14,817 nucleotides of DNA from Candidatus Dormiibacterota bacterium (GCA_003151665.1 PLYD01000096.1:4502-19318), one strand, 5' to 3'; positions 1 to 7,210 are shown, counted from the stretch's first letter. Program-made: numbers and translations. Notes: generated by a model from the letters alone, not told the origin.

Positions 1-464
1 TCGACGATGTGGTCGTCCAGCAGGTTCACCTCGTCGACGTAGAGGATGTTGCGGTTCGCTTCCGCCAGGACGCCAGGTTCGAAGCGCCTCGCGCCCTCCT
101 TGAGGGCAGCCTCCAGGTCGATGGTGCCCACCACGCGATCCTCAGACGCGTTGATCGGCAGCTCGACGACGCGCATGCGGCGCGTGGTGACCGGGAGGGC
201 GCCTGCCTTGGCGCGCTCGCGGCAGTCGAGGCAGAAGTCCTCGGGATCGTCGGGATGGCAGCCGAAGTGGCAACCCTCGACGACCTGCTGCTCGGGCAAT
301 AGCTTCGCCAGCGCCCGCACCGCGGTCGACTTGCCGGTGCCCTTCTCACCACGAATCAGCACGCCGCCGATGGCAGGATTGATCGCGTTCAGCACCAGGG
401 CAAGCTTCATCTGCTCCTGGCCGACGATCGCAGTGAAGGGGTAGGAATACCTGTCTATCGCCAT
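1..464 (-). CDS. Magnesium/cobalt chelatase AAA+ ATPase subunit (BchI/ChlI-like), N-terminal part, cut by window edge
   Basis: This gene reads leftward from ATG at 464 and stays open to base 1, so only 154 codons of the N-terminus are present. It is an AAA+ ATPase of the metal-chelatase family, which uses ATP to drive metal insertion into a tetrapyrrole together with a large catalytic subunit (BchH or CobN type). Walker A is GEKGTGKST at residues 39-47, and the Walker B segment [10 protein letters not shown] lies near residues 141-150. Between them are four cysteines, C65, C69, C78 and C81 (CX3CX8CX2C), a possible metal site. The protein is about 80% identical by eye to the complete chelatase at 1089-3185, with one exact 29-bp DNA match (28-56 against 2740-2768). 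It could be an I-only subunit or a fused I-D protein, because the C-terminus is off the window. A TAACAT box ends 7 nt before the ATG. The specific metal and pathway cannot be told from this fragment. Confidence 0.9.
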   Translation of the reverse strand, partial: MAIDRYSYPFTAIVGQEQMKLALVLNAINPAIGGVLIRGEKGTGKSTAVRALAKLLPEQQVVEGCHFGCHPDDPEDFCLDCRERAKAGALPVTTRRMRVVELPINASEDRVVGTIDLEAALKEGARRFEPGVLAEANRNILYVDEVNLLDDHIV

Positions 465-471
465 TTAGAAG

Positions 472-477
472 ATGTTA
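472..477 (-). promoter_or_regulatory. Putative -10 box (TAACAT) of the left chelatase gene
   Basis: On the minus strand TAACAT is followed by 7 nt and then the ATG at 464. There is no Shine-Dalgarno sequence in between and no clear -35. The spacing would put the transcription start at or within a base or two of the ATG, as in leaderless mRNAs. The call rests on sequence pattern only. Confidence 0.4.
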
Positions 478-502
478 CCGGCGTGGCTGCCTGGCCTGGC
501 TC

Positions 503-1048
503 CTAAGCGCAGTAAGGCGGTTGGTCCAGGGAAGTGGTCGGGTCGGTTCCAAAACTCCAGCCGTAGTAGGCGGCGGCGAGGCTGTACGCATTTATCTCTT
601 CGGGCCGCGTCGCGTGATTGCTCTTGTTCAAGTCGCGGCACAATGCCGTTTGAACGTCTTTGATCGTTGCCGTGCGATCGAGTGACATGACGTTGACGCC
701 CAGTGGTGCATAAGCCCTCCACGCCAGCACGTTGATGGCGCCGCCGCGACAGAACGTCGGAGTGAAGTTTCCATCTGCGGTGGTCGTCAACTTGTAAGAG
801 CAGAGATGGGCGATTGGAAGCCCCTTGGCGGGCGCCAGGACCTGGCGCGAGACCGCGGTCCCAACCGGAAGAGGCTTCGGGCTCGGGTAGACGAGCGGGA
901 TGGGCGAGGGATCAGGACTGGGGCTCGCGGCCACCGCCGGACTCGCAGGCGGCTGGGATGATGCGCTGGGCGACGAGCCGGCGACCGGGGACGAGCTCGT
1001 GCAGCTGATGAACATGAACGCTGCCGCCGCCGCGCCCGCCCACCTCAT
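503..1048 (-). CDS. Small Ser/Pro-rich lipoprotein of unknown function
   Basis: A 181-residue protein that I cannot assign to a family. It begins with a short lipoprotein signal peptide: R2, then an Ala-rich and hydrophobic stretch to the lipobox FISC, with the lipidated cysteine at C16. A low-complexity Ser/Pro/Ala tether covers about residues 17-62, followed by a globular domain at about 63-181. That domain holds four cysteines (C83, C100, C137, C180), enough for two disulfides outside the membrane. The ATG at 1048 is the only possible start, because an in-frame stop (TGA) sits three codons upstream. The gene begins 40 nt after the stop of the fused chelatase and ends 38 nt before the start of the left chelatase. 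It may be cotranscribed with the first, although the left chelatase has its own promoter-like box. Its position between two metal-chelatase genes may be functional or accidental. Confidence 0.75.
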   Translation of the reverse strand: MRWAGAAAAAFMFISCTSSSPVAGSSPSASSQPPASPAVAASPSPDPSPIPLVYPSPKPLPVGTAVSRQVLAPAKGLPIAHLCSYKLTTTADGNFTPTFCRGGAINVLAWRAYAPLGVNVMSLDRTATIKDVQTALCRDLNKSNHATRPEEINAYSLAAAYYGWSFGTDPTTSLDQPPYCA

Positions 1049-1049
1049 G

Positions 1050-1062
1050 CACGTTCAACGTG
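1050..1062. repeat. Short palindrome directly before the lipoprotein start
   Basis: CACGTT and AACGTG face each other across a single base, giving 6-bp perfect arms. The element ends one base before the start codon of the small lipoprotein. It could be an operator or a small hairpin over the ribosome entry site. At this length chance is a fair explanation. Confidence 0.3.
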
Positions 1063-1088
1063 GCGACGTGAGATTCGGTCACGGCCAA

Positions 1089-3185
1089 TCAGCGGCCGCC
1101 TCGGCCCAGCTCCCTCTCCACCGCCGACGCAATCTCATCCCGGGACAGGTCGTACAGCCCGTAGTAGCGCGCGCCCATCCTCTCGGCGAGGTCGGCGCAG
1201 GCGTTGATCGCGTAGGTCTGGTACATCGGCGCGACGCGCGCCAGGTGCTGCACGGACGGCAGGTGGCTGTAGTCGCGAGCCGAGTCGATGACTAGCGCGT
1301 CGATGTGCTCCGCGGCGATCATCGCCGCGATCTTCTGCGCCTCGACCAACGGCTCCTCCTTGAACATCGAGATGTTGCCGCGGCCGTCGCTGATGAGCAC
1401 CAGGAGCGGCCTGATGGTCGGGTCGCGCAGGAGCTCGGTCTTGACCACCTTGTACCCGGCCATCAGGCCATGGGTGAGCGGCGTGGTGCCGCCGACAGAC
1501 AGCTTTTCCAGCCGGCGCCTGGCTAGTGAGACGCTGGAGGTGGGACGCAGTACCACCTCGGCGGTGCGGTTCTTGAAGATGACGACGGCCACGCGGTCGC
1601 GCCGGACGTATGCGTCCTGGAGCAGCGAGAGGATGGCTCCCTTGGTCGCGGCCATGCGCTGCTCGGCGTCCATCGAGGCCGAGGCGTCGACGACGAACAC
1701 GATGAGGTTGCCGATCTTCCGTTCGCGAACCTTCTGGCGAAGGTCGTCGCGCTCGATCTTCAACCGCTCACCGGGCAGGCGACCGCGGTCCACCTGCATC
1801 GGCGCGGCGGCGCGCACCGTGGCGTCGATGGCGAGGTCGTTGACCTTGGCCCTGGGCTGCGCGCGCACGTAGCGGCCGCGGCGGTCGGCGGTCTGGCTGG
1901 CCGAGCGTTTGCCCCCCTGCTTTCGGATCCGTCGCTGCCTCGGCAGATCGATGCGCTTCAGGTTGAACAGCTCGGTCGCATCCGGCGAGGACTCGGTGCC
2001 GCTCGAGCCGCCGGTCGTCATCCCCTGGTCGCTGCCGGCGGACTGCTGGCCCGAGTCGGCTGCGCTCGAGCTCTGCTCGGCAGTGGAGTCCGAGGCCGAG
2101 TCGCTCTCCGAGGCTTGAGGCTCGCCCGAGTCCGACTCGGGCTCCTTCGTGCCTTGCTGCTCGTCGCCCTGCTCAGACGAGGTGGTCTCCTCCTGGTCAC
2201 GACGCACGGGTTGGCGCGCGCGATGTGCGAGCGCGAGGGTGGCGGCGTCGTAGATGTCGTCGCGGTCGGGCGTCGCATGACGCCGGTACGCGGCGAGCGC
2301 GCGGGCGGCGTGGTCGATGACGACGTCGGCACGATGGCCGAGCACCTCGGCCTCCACGCAGATGGAGGAGATGAGGCGTGCTTGGGCCGATGTGATGCGC
2401 ACTTTCTTGACCGCGACAATCGCCTCGGCGAGGGCACGAGAAAGGTTGTGGTCGGCCGCTGCGAACTCGGTGGCGAACTCGTGCTCGCCCTTCTTGAAAG
2501 CGGCGTCGCGCTCCGAGATCAACACGCGCTGGTCTGGGTCGCGGATGCCCTCGATGTCGACGCATAGGCCGAAGCGGTCGAGCAGCTGTGGTCGCAGCTC
2601 GCCCTCCTCGGGGTTCATTGTGCCGACGAGGATGAAGCGCGAGGGGTGCGCGAACGAGACGCCTTCTCGCTCCACCACGTTGACTCCCATCGCGGCGGCG
2701 TCGAGCAGGACGTCGACCAGGTGGTCGTCCAGCAGGTTGACCTCGTCGACGTAGAGGATGTTGCGGTTGGCCTCGGCCAGCACGCCGGGCTCGAAGCGCT
2801 TGGCGCCCGCGCGCAGCGCGGCCTCGATGTCGATGGTGCCGACGACGCGGTCCTCGGAGGAGTTGATCGGAAGCTCGACCACGCGCATGCGGCGCTTGTG
2901 CGAGGGCAGGACGCCGGCGTGGGCGAGACGCTGGCGGCATTCGGTGCACAGAGCGCCGAGGTCGTCTGGGTCGCAGCCGAAATGGCAGCCCTCGACCACG
3001 AGGTGCTCGGGCAGCAGGCGGGCCAGGGCGCGGACCGCTGTCGACTTGCCGGTTCCCTTCTCGCCACGTATCAACACCCCGCCGATGGTGGGCACGATCG
3101 CGTTGAGGATGAGGGCAAGCTTCATCGACTCCTGCCCAACGATGGCGGTGAAGGGAAAGACGTGCCGATCGAGCTTGACGCTCAC
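1089..3185 (-). CDS. Fused AAA+/VWA metal chelatase subunit (BchI-BchD type; putative cobaltochelatase/magnesium chelatase)
   Basis: This 698-residue protein joins the I-type motor and D-type scaffold of metal chelatases in one chain, as in the cobaltochelatase-subunit family (TIGR02442 type). The AAA+ domain spans about residues 10-320: Walker [10 protein letters not shown] 41-49, Walker B YVDEVN 145-150, sensor GTMN 188-191, and arginine finger R204 in LLDRFG. C67, C71, C80 and C83 form a CX3CX8CX2C insert. Residues about 325-405 are an acidic Ser/Glu/Gln linker. The VWA domain begins near 490 with the MIDAS signature DASAS at 500-504, T567/T568 and D600. The family works with a large CobN/BchH subunit, which is not in the window. 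Cobalt or magnesium insertion cannot be decided from this sequence. The start is GTG at 3185, preceded by TATCCT 6 nt upstream and no good Shine-Dalgarno sequence, which suggests leaderless translation. The gene follows malate dehydrogenase on the same strand after a 120-bp gap. Confidence 0.93.
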   Translation of the reverse strand: MSVKLDRHVFPFTAIVGQESMKLALILNAIVPTIGGVLIRGEKGTGKSTAVRALARLLPEHLVVEGCHFGCDPDDLGALCTECRQRLAHAGVLPSHKRRMRVVELPINSSEDRVVGTIDIEAALRAGAKRFEPGVLAEANRNILYVDEVNLLDDHLVDVLLDAAAMGVNVVEREGVSFAHPSRFILVGTMNPEEGELRPQLLDRFGLCVDIEGIRDPDQRVLISERDAAFKKGEHEFATEFAAADHNLSRALAEAIVAVKKVRITSAQARLISSICVEAEVLGHRADVVIDHAARALAAYRRHATPDRDDIYDAATLALAHRARQPVRRDQEETTSSEQGDEQQGTKEPESDSGEPQASESDSASDSTAEQSSSAADSGQQSAGSDQGMTTGGSSGTESSPDATELFNLKRIDLPRQRRIRKQGGKRSASQTADRRGRYVRAQPRAKVNDLAIDATVRAAAPMQVDRGRLPGERLKIERDDLRQKVRERKIGNLIVFVVDASASMDAEQRMAATKGAILSLLQDAYVRRDRVAVVIFKNRTAEVVLRPTSSVSLARRRLEKLSVGGTTPLTHGLMAGYKVVKTELLRDPTIRPLLVLISDGRGNISMFKEEPLVEAQKIAAMIAAEHIDALVIDSARDYSHLPSVQHLARVAPMYQTYAINACADLAERMGARYYGLYDLSRDEIASAVERELGRGGR

Positions 3186-3191
3186 TTGCTC

Positions 3192-3197
3192 AGGATA
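3192..3197 (-). promoter_or_regulatory. Putative -10 box (TATCCT) of the fused chelatase gene
   Basis: TATCCT on the minus strand is followed by 6 nt and the GTG start. That is the spacing expected when transcription begins on the start codon. No recognisable -35 lies 16-18 nt further upstream. Confidence 0.42.
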
Positions 3198-3218
3198 GTT
3201 CGGGGCCTGGATCGCGCC

Positions 3219-3296
3219 GTTCGTGCCCTTTTGGCTGGCTCGCCGGCCGGCGGCGGCGCGTTTTGTGCCCTTTTGGTCGGATCCCCCGCCGGACGG
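3219..3296. repeat. Two-copy imperfect direct repeat, 42-bp period, in the mdh-chelatase gap
   Basis: The 12-mer GTGCCCTTTTGG occurs at 3223-3234 and again at 3265-3276, exactly 42 bp apart. The flanks are also related (GG..TC...CCGG..GG), so roughly 36 bp of each copy align with about three quarters identity. The copies lie 26 to 79 bp upstream of the TATCCT box of the chelatase gene. They may be paired regulator sites on the same face of the helix, or simply a decayed tandem duplication. Confidence 0.55.
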
Positions 3297-3305
3297 GATG
3301 CTTAG

Positions 3306-4313
3306 CTAGCTAGGAACTAGCGCCTTAACGAGGTCCCTCTCTTGAACAAGCTCCTCGGTGGTTACCCGGAGGCGCTCTTTGGCGTCCGTGTCGTGATCGA
3401 GCCCCTCGACCACCTTCCACGTCGTGCCGTCGGTGGAAATCGGGTATCCGAACTGCAGACCCTCGGGTGTCCCGTACTCGCCCTTGCTGCACACCGCGAG
3501 CGACGTCCAGTCCCCATGGGGTGTGGCCGTGCGAATGCTGTTCACGGAATCGATCACCGCGTTCGCGGCCGACGCCGCGGACGACAGGCCCCGCGCCTCG
3601 ATCACCGCAGCACCACGCTTCTGGACGGTGCTGATGAAGTCCGCCTTTAGCCAGGCGTGGTCCTTGATCACATCGAAGGTGGGCCGCCCACCAATTCGCG
3701 AGTTGCGCGCATCGGGATACTGCGTCGCCGAGTGGTTGCCCCAGATCGCCATGTTGGTGACAGAGGCGACGGGCGCACCGGCCTTATTCGCCAGCTGGGT
3801 CTTGGCCCGGTTCTCGTCGAGGCGGGTCATCGCGAACCAGCGTTCGGACGGGATATCGGGCGCGTTGGAGCGCGCGATCAGGCAGTTGGTGTTGCATGGG
3901 TTGCCGACGACGAGGATCCGCACATCGCGGGCCGCCTTGGCCTGGATGGCCTTGCCCTGCGGCGCAAAGATGCCTCCGTTGATGGACAGCAGGTCGCCTC
4001 GCTCCATCCCCGCCTTGCGGGGGACCGAACCGACGAGGAGGGCCCACGACGTCCCGTCGAAAGCCTCTTCGGTGTTGCTGGTGAGAACGATGTCGGTGAG
4101 GAGGGGGAAGGCGCAATCGTCGAGCTCCATGGCGACGCCCTGGAGCCCCTTCATCGCGGGCTCGATCTCGAGGAGGCGGAGCACGATCGGTTGGTCGTGG
4201 CCAAGCAGCTGGCCCGAGGCAATCCTGAAAACGAGGGAGTAGCCGATCTGGCCGGCAGCGCCGGTCACCGTGACGTGGACTGGCGCGCGCGATCCGTCGA
4301 CTTTATTTGCCAT
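3306..4313 (-). CDS. mdh: Malate dehydrogenase (NAD-dependent, cytosolic-type family)
   Basis: A 335-residue malate dehydrogenase that interconverts malate and oxaloacetate with NAD(H) in the TCA cycle. The Rossmann glycine motif GAAGQIG is at residues 18-24. The mobile loop [11 protein letters not shown] (98-107) carries the substrate-binding arginines R99 and R105. GNPCNTN (138-144) follows, then TRLDENR with R164 and D166, and [12 protein letters not shown] with the catalytic histidine H194. Length and motifs fit the cytosolic-type MDH branch rather than the lactate-dehydrogenase-like branch. I prefer the ATG at 4313, since the fold begins soon after it and a TAGCAT box lies 8 nt upstream. 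An in-frame GTG at 4346 would add 11 residues not expected in the family. The gene is first in the leftward series. A 151-bp gap upstream carries inverted repeats that may be operators. Confidence 0.95.
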   Translation of the reverse strand: MANKVDGSRAPVHVTVTGAAGQIGYSLVFRIASGQLLGHDQPIVLRLLEIEPAMKGLQGVAMELDDCAFPLLTDIVLTSNTEEAFDGTSWALLVGSVPRKAGMERGDLLSINGGIFAPQGKAIQAKAARDVRILVVGNPCNTNCLIARSNAPDIPSERWFAMTRLDENRAKTQLANKAGAPVASVTNMAIWGNHSATQYPDARNSRIGGRPTFDVIKDHAWLKADFISTVQKRGAAVIEARGLSSAASAANAVIDSVNSIRTATPHGDWTSLAVCSKGEYGTPEGLQFGYPISTDGTTWKVVEGLDHDTDAKERLRVTTEELVQERDLVKALVPS

Positions 4314-4321
4314 ATGACGAA

Positions 4322-4327
4322 ATGCTA
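4322..4327 (-). promoter_or_regulatory. Putative -10 box (TAGCAT) of mdh
   Basis: On the minus strand TAGCAT is followed by 8 nt and the ATG at 4313, with no Shine-Dalgarno sequence between. This spacing supports 4313 as the start and suggests a leaderless or nearly leaderless transcript. Confidence 0.42.
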
Positions 4328-4351
4328 GCCCTATGCAGGGTCGCACTTGGT

Positions 4352-4425
4352 GAGGCGCCGGCGACGATCGCGAGTCCGTCTATTGCGCGGGCGTGGTCAT
4401 GACCTGTCATGGAACGCGGCGCCTC
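4352..4425. repeat. Inverted repeats upstream of mdh, with an inner palindrome
   Basis: GAGGCGCCG (4352-4360) is perfectly complementary in reverse to CGGCGCCTC (4417-4425), 9-bp arms around a 56-bp centre. Inside, GGTCATGACC at 4395-4404 is a perfect 10-bp palindrome, followed by a half-copy TGTCATGG. This gene-free stretch between the neighbouring membrane-protein gene and mdh otherwise shows nothing recognisable. The palindrome is a fair candidate for a regulator binding site. Confidence 0.4.
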
Positions 4426-4464
4426 GTGTCAGTTAGAACGGTGACGCGACGGCGAAGGTTTCGG

Positions 4465-4854
4465 TTATGGCCCTCCGCTGAGCCCGTAGACGACATAACT
4501 GTCTGGACCTGTTTGCACCCATACCTCCATGGTGCAGACGTCCGTATGGAATGAAGCCCTTGTCTCGGGTGACATGAGATTGGCCACGATCGGCAGTCCT
4601 GACGGTGTCGAACCGATCCGGGTCAAGCCGCCTTGCCCGCTGGAGGCCAGAAATGAGGTCAAGTGAGCGAGGGAGTCTGCGCGGGCGGTGTCGCCGGGGT
4701 AGTACGTGCGACCGCAGTAGCTGATCCTGGGCGGAGCCCCGGCTGTGTAGAACGTGCCGAAGTAGATGCGGTTGTAGACGGCGATTGAGGCACCGGCGAT
4801 GAGAGTCGCTGCCGGAACGCCAAGGATGACCAGTTTTAGAGTCCGGCGCCTCAC
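4465..4854 (-). CDS. Small single-pass membrane protein, unknown function
   Basis: A protein I do not recognise. From the GTG at 4854 it has 129 residues: a basic N-terminus (RRRTLK), one hydrophobic segment at about residues 7-29, then an outer domain with two cysteines (C47 in ISYCGRTYYPG and C107 in TDVCTMEVWV). These could pair outside the cell. This start places the membrane anchor at the N-terminus with positive residues before it. The same frame stays open upstream to an ATG at 4980, which would give 171 residues. That ATG overlaps the antitoxin start codon on the other strand, and the extension runs through the inverted repeat at 4919-4938, so I prefer the shorter form. No good Shine-Dalgarno sequence precedes either start. 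The continuous reading frame and coherent membrane topology support a real gene, but the start is uncertain. Confidence 0.6.
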   Translation of the reverse strand: MRRRTLKLVILGVPAATLIAGASIAVYNRIYFGTFYTAGAPPRISYCGRTYYPGDTARADSLAHLTSFLASSGQGGLTRIGSTPSGLPIVANLMSPETRASFHTDVCTMEVWVQTGPDSYVVYGLSGGP

Positions 4855-4918
4855 ACCAGGCGCAACGACCCAATTTGCCAGAAGGTTTCGGCTTTGCCAG
4901 ACCTCGGGGCCCCCTCCT

Positions 4919-4938
4919 GGCCACGCTAATGCGTGGCC
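4919..4938. promoter_or_regulatory. Perfect inverted repeat upstream of vapB, candidate autoregulatory operator
   Basis: GGCCACGC and GCGTGGCC form 8-bp perfect arms around a TAAT centre, ending 40 bp before the antitoxin start. VapB/Phd-type antitoxins, alone or with their toxin, commonly repress their own operon by binding such palindromes. Placement and symmetry fit that role. Binding is inferred, not shown. Confidence 0.55.
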
Positions 4939-4978
4939 TATCCCTCCCCGCAAGCTGTAGCGCCCACGGACCTTAGCC

Positions 4979-5221
4979 ATGAGCGATGTATCTGCGCGAG
5001 ATCTGCGGAACCACACGGCTGAGGTCCTCCGTCGCGTTGAGGCCGGCGAGCGGCTACGCGTGAATGTGAACCGGCGACCGGTTGCGGAGCTGGTCCCGCT
5101 CGCACGCCCGGTCTGGAGCACCGGACCTGCCATGGAGCGTGTCGTACGCGAGGCCTCCGCGGACGCCGGCCTCCTGCGGGATCTCGCCGAGGTGCGCCAG
5201 CAAACGGTCGAAGAATGGTGA
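4979..5221 (+). CDS. vapB: Antitoxin of a type II VapBC pair (Phd/YefM/VapB-like)
   Basis: An 80-residue antitoxin. The N-terminal half (MSDVSARDLRNHTAEVLRRV, then a GER..V..RRPVAELVP segment) is typical of the Phd/YefM fold, in which the dimer binds operator DNA. The C-terminal tail, about residues 45-80, would wrap around and block the toxin. The reading frame overlaps that of the PIN toxin by 7 bp, the usual arrangement for coupled translation. The start is the first ATG after the inverted repeat at 4919-4938. The gene sits between an unknown membrane gene and trmI, neither with an obvious link to it, so the pair was probably inserted here. The family name is firm; the exact subfamily is less so. 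Confidence 0.87.
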   Translation: MSDVSARDLRNHTAEVLRRVEAGERLRVNVNRRPVAELVPLARPVWSTGPAMERVVREASADAGLLRDLAEVRQQTVEEW

Positions 5222-5607
5222 GCGTACCGGCCATCTTGGACACCTCGATATTCGTGGCCATCGAACAGAGGCGGCCACTCGCGCGTCCGCTGCCGGACCA
5301 CGTCGGCGTTTCCGTGGTCACCCTGGCCGAGCTCGAACTTGGAGTGTTGATGGCGAAGGACGGCGAGTCCAGGGCGACGCGCCTGGCAACGCTCACGCGA
5401 GTCCGGGAACAGACGGCCGGCTTGCCCGCGGACGAACGGGTCGCCTCGGCCTACGCACGCCTGGCTTCAGCCGAGTTGCAGGCGGGGCGTACACCTCGTG
5501 TCCACGACACGTGGATCGCGGCGACGGCCCTGACGCATGGCGGCGAGGTCTGGACCCAGGACAGCGACTTCACCAACTTCGCTGCCGTGAAAATCGTCCG
5601 CTTGTAG
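5215..5607 (+). CDS. vapC: PIN-domain ribonuclease toxin of a VapBC pair
   Basis: A 130-residue PIN-domain protein, the usual size for VapC. VapC toxins are Mg/Mn-dependent RNases that cleave tRNA or rRNA when freed from the antitoxin. The acidic active-site set is complete: D9 in ILDTSIF, E39 in TLAELELG, D98 in HDTWIAATA, and D116/D118 in WTQDSDF. The toxin therefore looks catalytically intact. The start ATG lies inside the last codons of the antitoxin gene, giving a 7-bp overlap. The gene ends 20 bp from the end of the convergent trmI gene, and no terminator hairpin is visible in that gap. Confidence 0.92.
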   Translation: MVSVPAILDTSIFVAIEQRRPLARPLPDHVGVSVVTLAELELGVLMAKDGESRATRLATLTRVREQTAGLPADERVASAYARLASAELQAGRTPRVHDTWIAATALTHGGEVWTQDSDFTNFAAVKIVRL

Positions 5608-5627
5608 ATCGGTACGCAGGAACCCTT

Positions 5628-6443
5628 CTACCTGAAGCCCTCGCCCTCTGGTTCGAACAGCTCCCCTTCCGCGATTCGCCGGGCGAAGCACAGGAAGCCG
5701 CTGTGGGCGACCATCCTGTGGGACGGCCGCAGGCTCCGGCCCCGCACCGTCCACCCCCTCTGCAGCAGCTCGTAAACCTCCAGCATCCCGAACCCCCGCA
5801 CCTCGCGCAGGCCCTCGAAGAAACGCTGCACCTGGCTCACGTTCGGACAGTGGGCGAACACGATCCCTCCAGGCCGCAGCGCATTGCACACCGAGGGGAT
5901 CGCCTGCCACGGTTCGGGCAGGTCGAGCAGGACCCTGTCCATGTCGCGCTCGACCACCCCCAAATAGATGTCGCCGAGCTTCAGGATCAGGTTGGGCGGC
6001 ACCTCCCCCAGGGTGTCGGTGATCCCCCGCCTCGCCGCCTCCAGGAACTCCTCTCGCTGCTCATATGAGACGACCAGGCCGCTCGGTCCCACCGCGCGCC
6101 AGGCCGCGAGCGTCAGCGCCCCGGTCCCTGTCCCCGCCTCCAGGACCCTGGCGCCGGGATGGAGGTCGGCGCTGATGAGGATTGCCCCCAGGTCCTTCGG
6201 ATAGATCGGCTGCGCCTGCCGCACCCGTCCCGTCACCTGCTCGGCGAACGTGGGCCGCACCGCCAGCAAGCGAGCGCCCAGCTGGGTGGTGACGACCACG
6301 CCCTCCTGGCGCCCGATGAGGGCGTCGTGCTCGATGGCGCCCGAATGGAGCGAGTGGCGCGCCCCCGCCTTGAGCCGCACGCGATGCTTCCTGCCGACCT
6401 TATCGACTAAAAGGACCAGCTCACCGTCCGCGAACTCCGTCAT
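5628..6443 (-). CDS. trmI: tRNA (adenine-58-N1)-methyltransferase, TrmI type
   Basis: A 271-residue SAM-dependent methyltransferase of the TrmI family, which makes m1A58 (and in some archaea m1A57) in the tRNA T-loop. An N-terminal beta-rich segment (about 1-65) precedes the Rossmann domain. SAM motif I is LEAGTGTGALT at 101-111, the acidic SAM-ribose residue is E128, and the catalytic-loop signature DLPEPW spans 174-179. The conserved C-terminal segment RPSHRMVAHSGFL (239-251) matches the family. The start is ATG at 6443, sharing ATGA with the stop of the upstream methyltransferase, so translation is probably coupled. An in-frame reading further upstream is low-complexity shadow sequence within that neighbour. 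TrmI of this single-subunit kind is typical of actinobacteria, archaea and Thermus. Confidence 0.94.
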   Translation of the reverse strand: MTEFADGELVLLVDKVGRKHRVRLKAGARHSLHSGAIEHDALIGRQEGVVVTTQLGARLLAVRPTFAEQVTGRVRQAQPIYPKDLGAILISADLHPGARVLEAGTGTGALTLAAWRAVGPSGLVVSYEQREEFLEAARRGITDTLGEVPPNLILKLGDIYLGVVERDMDRVLLDLPEPWQAIPSVCNALRPGGIVFAHCPNVSQVQRFFEGLREVRGFGMLEVYELLQRGWTVRGRSLRPSHRMVAHSGFLCFARRIAEGELFEPEGEGFR

Positions 6444-7198
6444 GCGGGTTTTCTCGCGCGGATCAGGCAGTGCCAGTACGCGTGCCACAGCTTGCCCTCG
6501 CGGCGCTCCGGGTGCAACTCGTCTCGTGCCTCTCCCTCGGCGGACTCGATCACGCTCGCCAGGTCCGTGACCAGGACTGGCGCAACCGCCATGTTCCCCA
6601 TCCAATCCTCGAAGTCCCAATCCAGCTCGCGGCTCGAAGCGACCTCGACCACGAAGCCCGCCCGCTCGAGCCGTTCGGTCCACTCCGTCACCGTCAGGGA
6701 GCGAACGTGCGACGGGTCGCGGCGAACCTCAACGTCATGCAGAACCTCGCGAGCGGCAGGCGGTGCAGCGCAATCGACGAACGCTGCGCCGGCCCCCGCC
6801 TTGAGCACGCGCATCGCCTCGCTCAAGAACCCATCGAAATCGGTGAAGTGATGTGGTGCCGCCCTGACCGTGTACAGATCGAAGGAATCGTCCGCGAAAG
6901 GAAGACGCGACGCGTCCCCCAGCACCCACTCCGCATTGGCGATGCTCCGCTCCCCTGTAAGCCGGCGGGCGTGCGCCAGCATCTCCCGCGTCAGGTCCAG
7001 CCCCACGACGTGGCGCACGAACGGCGCCAGCGCCAGCGCCGTGTTGCCGGTGCCGGTGGCGACGTCGAGCGCCAGGTCGGTCGGCTTCGGCTGCGCCAGC
7101 TCGAGCACCTCGCGCAGCCGCTCGGTCGAGGTGTGAAACGCAGCCTTCGCGTAGTTCGCCGCCACCGGAGCGAACCGCGCGCGTACGTCTTCGGGCAC
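6440..7198 (-). CDS. Class I SAM-dependent methyltransferase (UbiE/Methyltransf_11-like)
   Basis: A 252-residue methyltransferase of unknown substrate. Motif I is LDVATGTGNTA (44-54), the SAM-ribose acidic residue is D68 in VVGLDLT, motif II is GDASRLPF (94-101), and FDLYTVRAAPHHF follows, as in UbiE-like small-molecule methyltransferases. A quinone substrate is possible, but the key menaquinone/ubiquinone context is missing and the sequence is only generically similar, so I give no name. I choose GTG at 7198 as the start because TAAACT ends exactly 6 nt before it. A TTG at 7201 would add one residue. The gene overlaps trmI by 4 bp and begins 9 bp after the dedA stop, so the three minus-strand genes may also be transcribed together from the dedA promoter. 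Confidence 0.88.
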   Translation of the reverse strand: MPEDVRARFAPVAANYAKAAFHTSTERLREVLELAQPKPTDLALDVATGTGNTALALAPFVRHVVGLDLTREMLAHARRLTGERSIANAEWVLGDASRLPFADDSFDLYTVRAAPHHFTDFDGFLSEAMRVLKAGAGAAFVDCAAPPAAREVLHDVEVRRDPSHVRSLTVTEWTERLERAGFVVEVASSRELDWDFEDWMGNMAVAPVLVTDLASVIESAEGEARDELHPERREGKLWHAYWHCLIRARKPA

Positions 7199-7204
7199 CA
7201 AGCG

Positions 7205-7210
7205 AGTTTA
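7205..7210 (-). promoter_or_regulatory. Putative -10 box (TAAACT) of the methyltransferase-trmI pair
   Basis: TAAACT on the minus strand is followed by 6 nt and a GTG start. The first three bases of the box are also the TAA stop codon of dedA. The spacing fits leaderless transcription. Cotranscription with dedA would equally explain the short gap. Confidence 0.33.

Noticed and set aside
3236..3300. GC-rich palindromes after mdh as a rho-independent terminator
   Set aside because: Stems can be drawn but no T-tract follows on the minus strand; the direct repeat explains the stretch better.
2646..3305. Long plus-strand open frame opposite the fused chelatase
   Set aside because: It is antisense to a clear AAA+ domain and low in complexity. 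GC-rich third positions create such frames routinely.
3424..4242. 272-codon plus-strand open frame opposite malate dehydrogenase
   Set aside because: Antisense shadow of a well-supported enzyme; no recognisable domain and abnormal composition.
4314..4346. GTG at 4346 as start of mdh
   Set aside because: It adds 11 residues not expected in the family and runs through the -10-like box; the ATG at 4313 fits better.
5608..5627. Terminator between convergent vapC and trmI
   Set aside because: The 20-bp gap holds no hairpin or T-tract.
5082..6068. 328-codon plus-strand frame across vapBC and trmI
   Set aside because: It runs through three established genes in the wrong frame or strand and shows only Arg/Pro/Ala-rich sequence.
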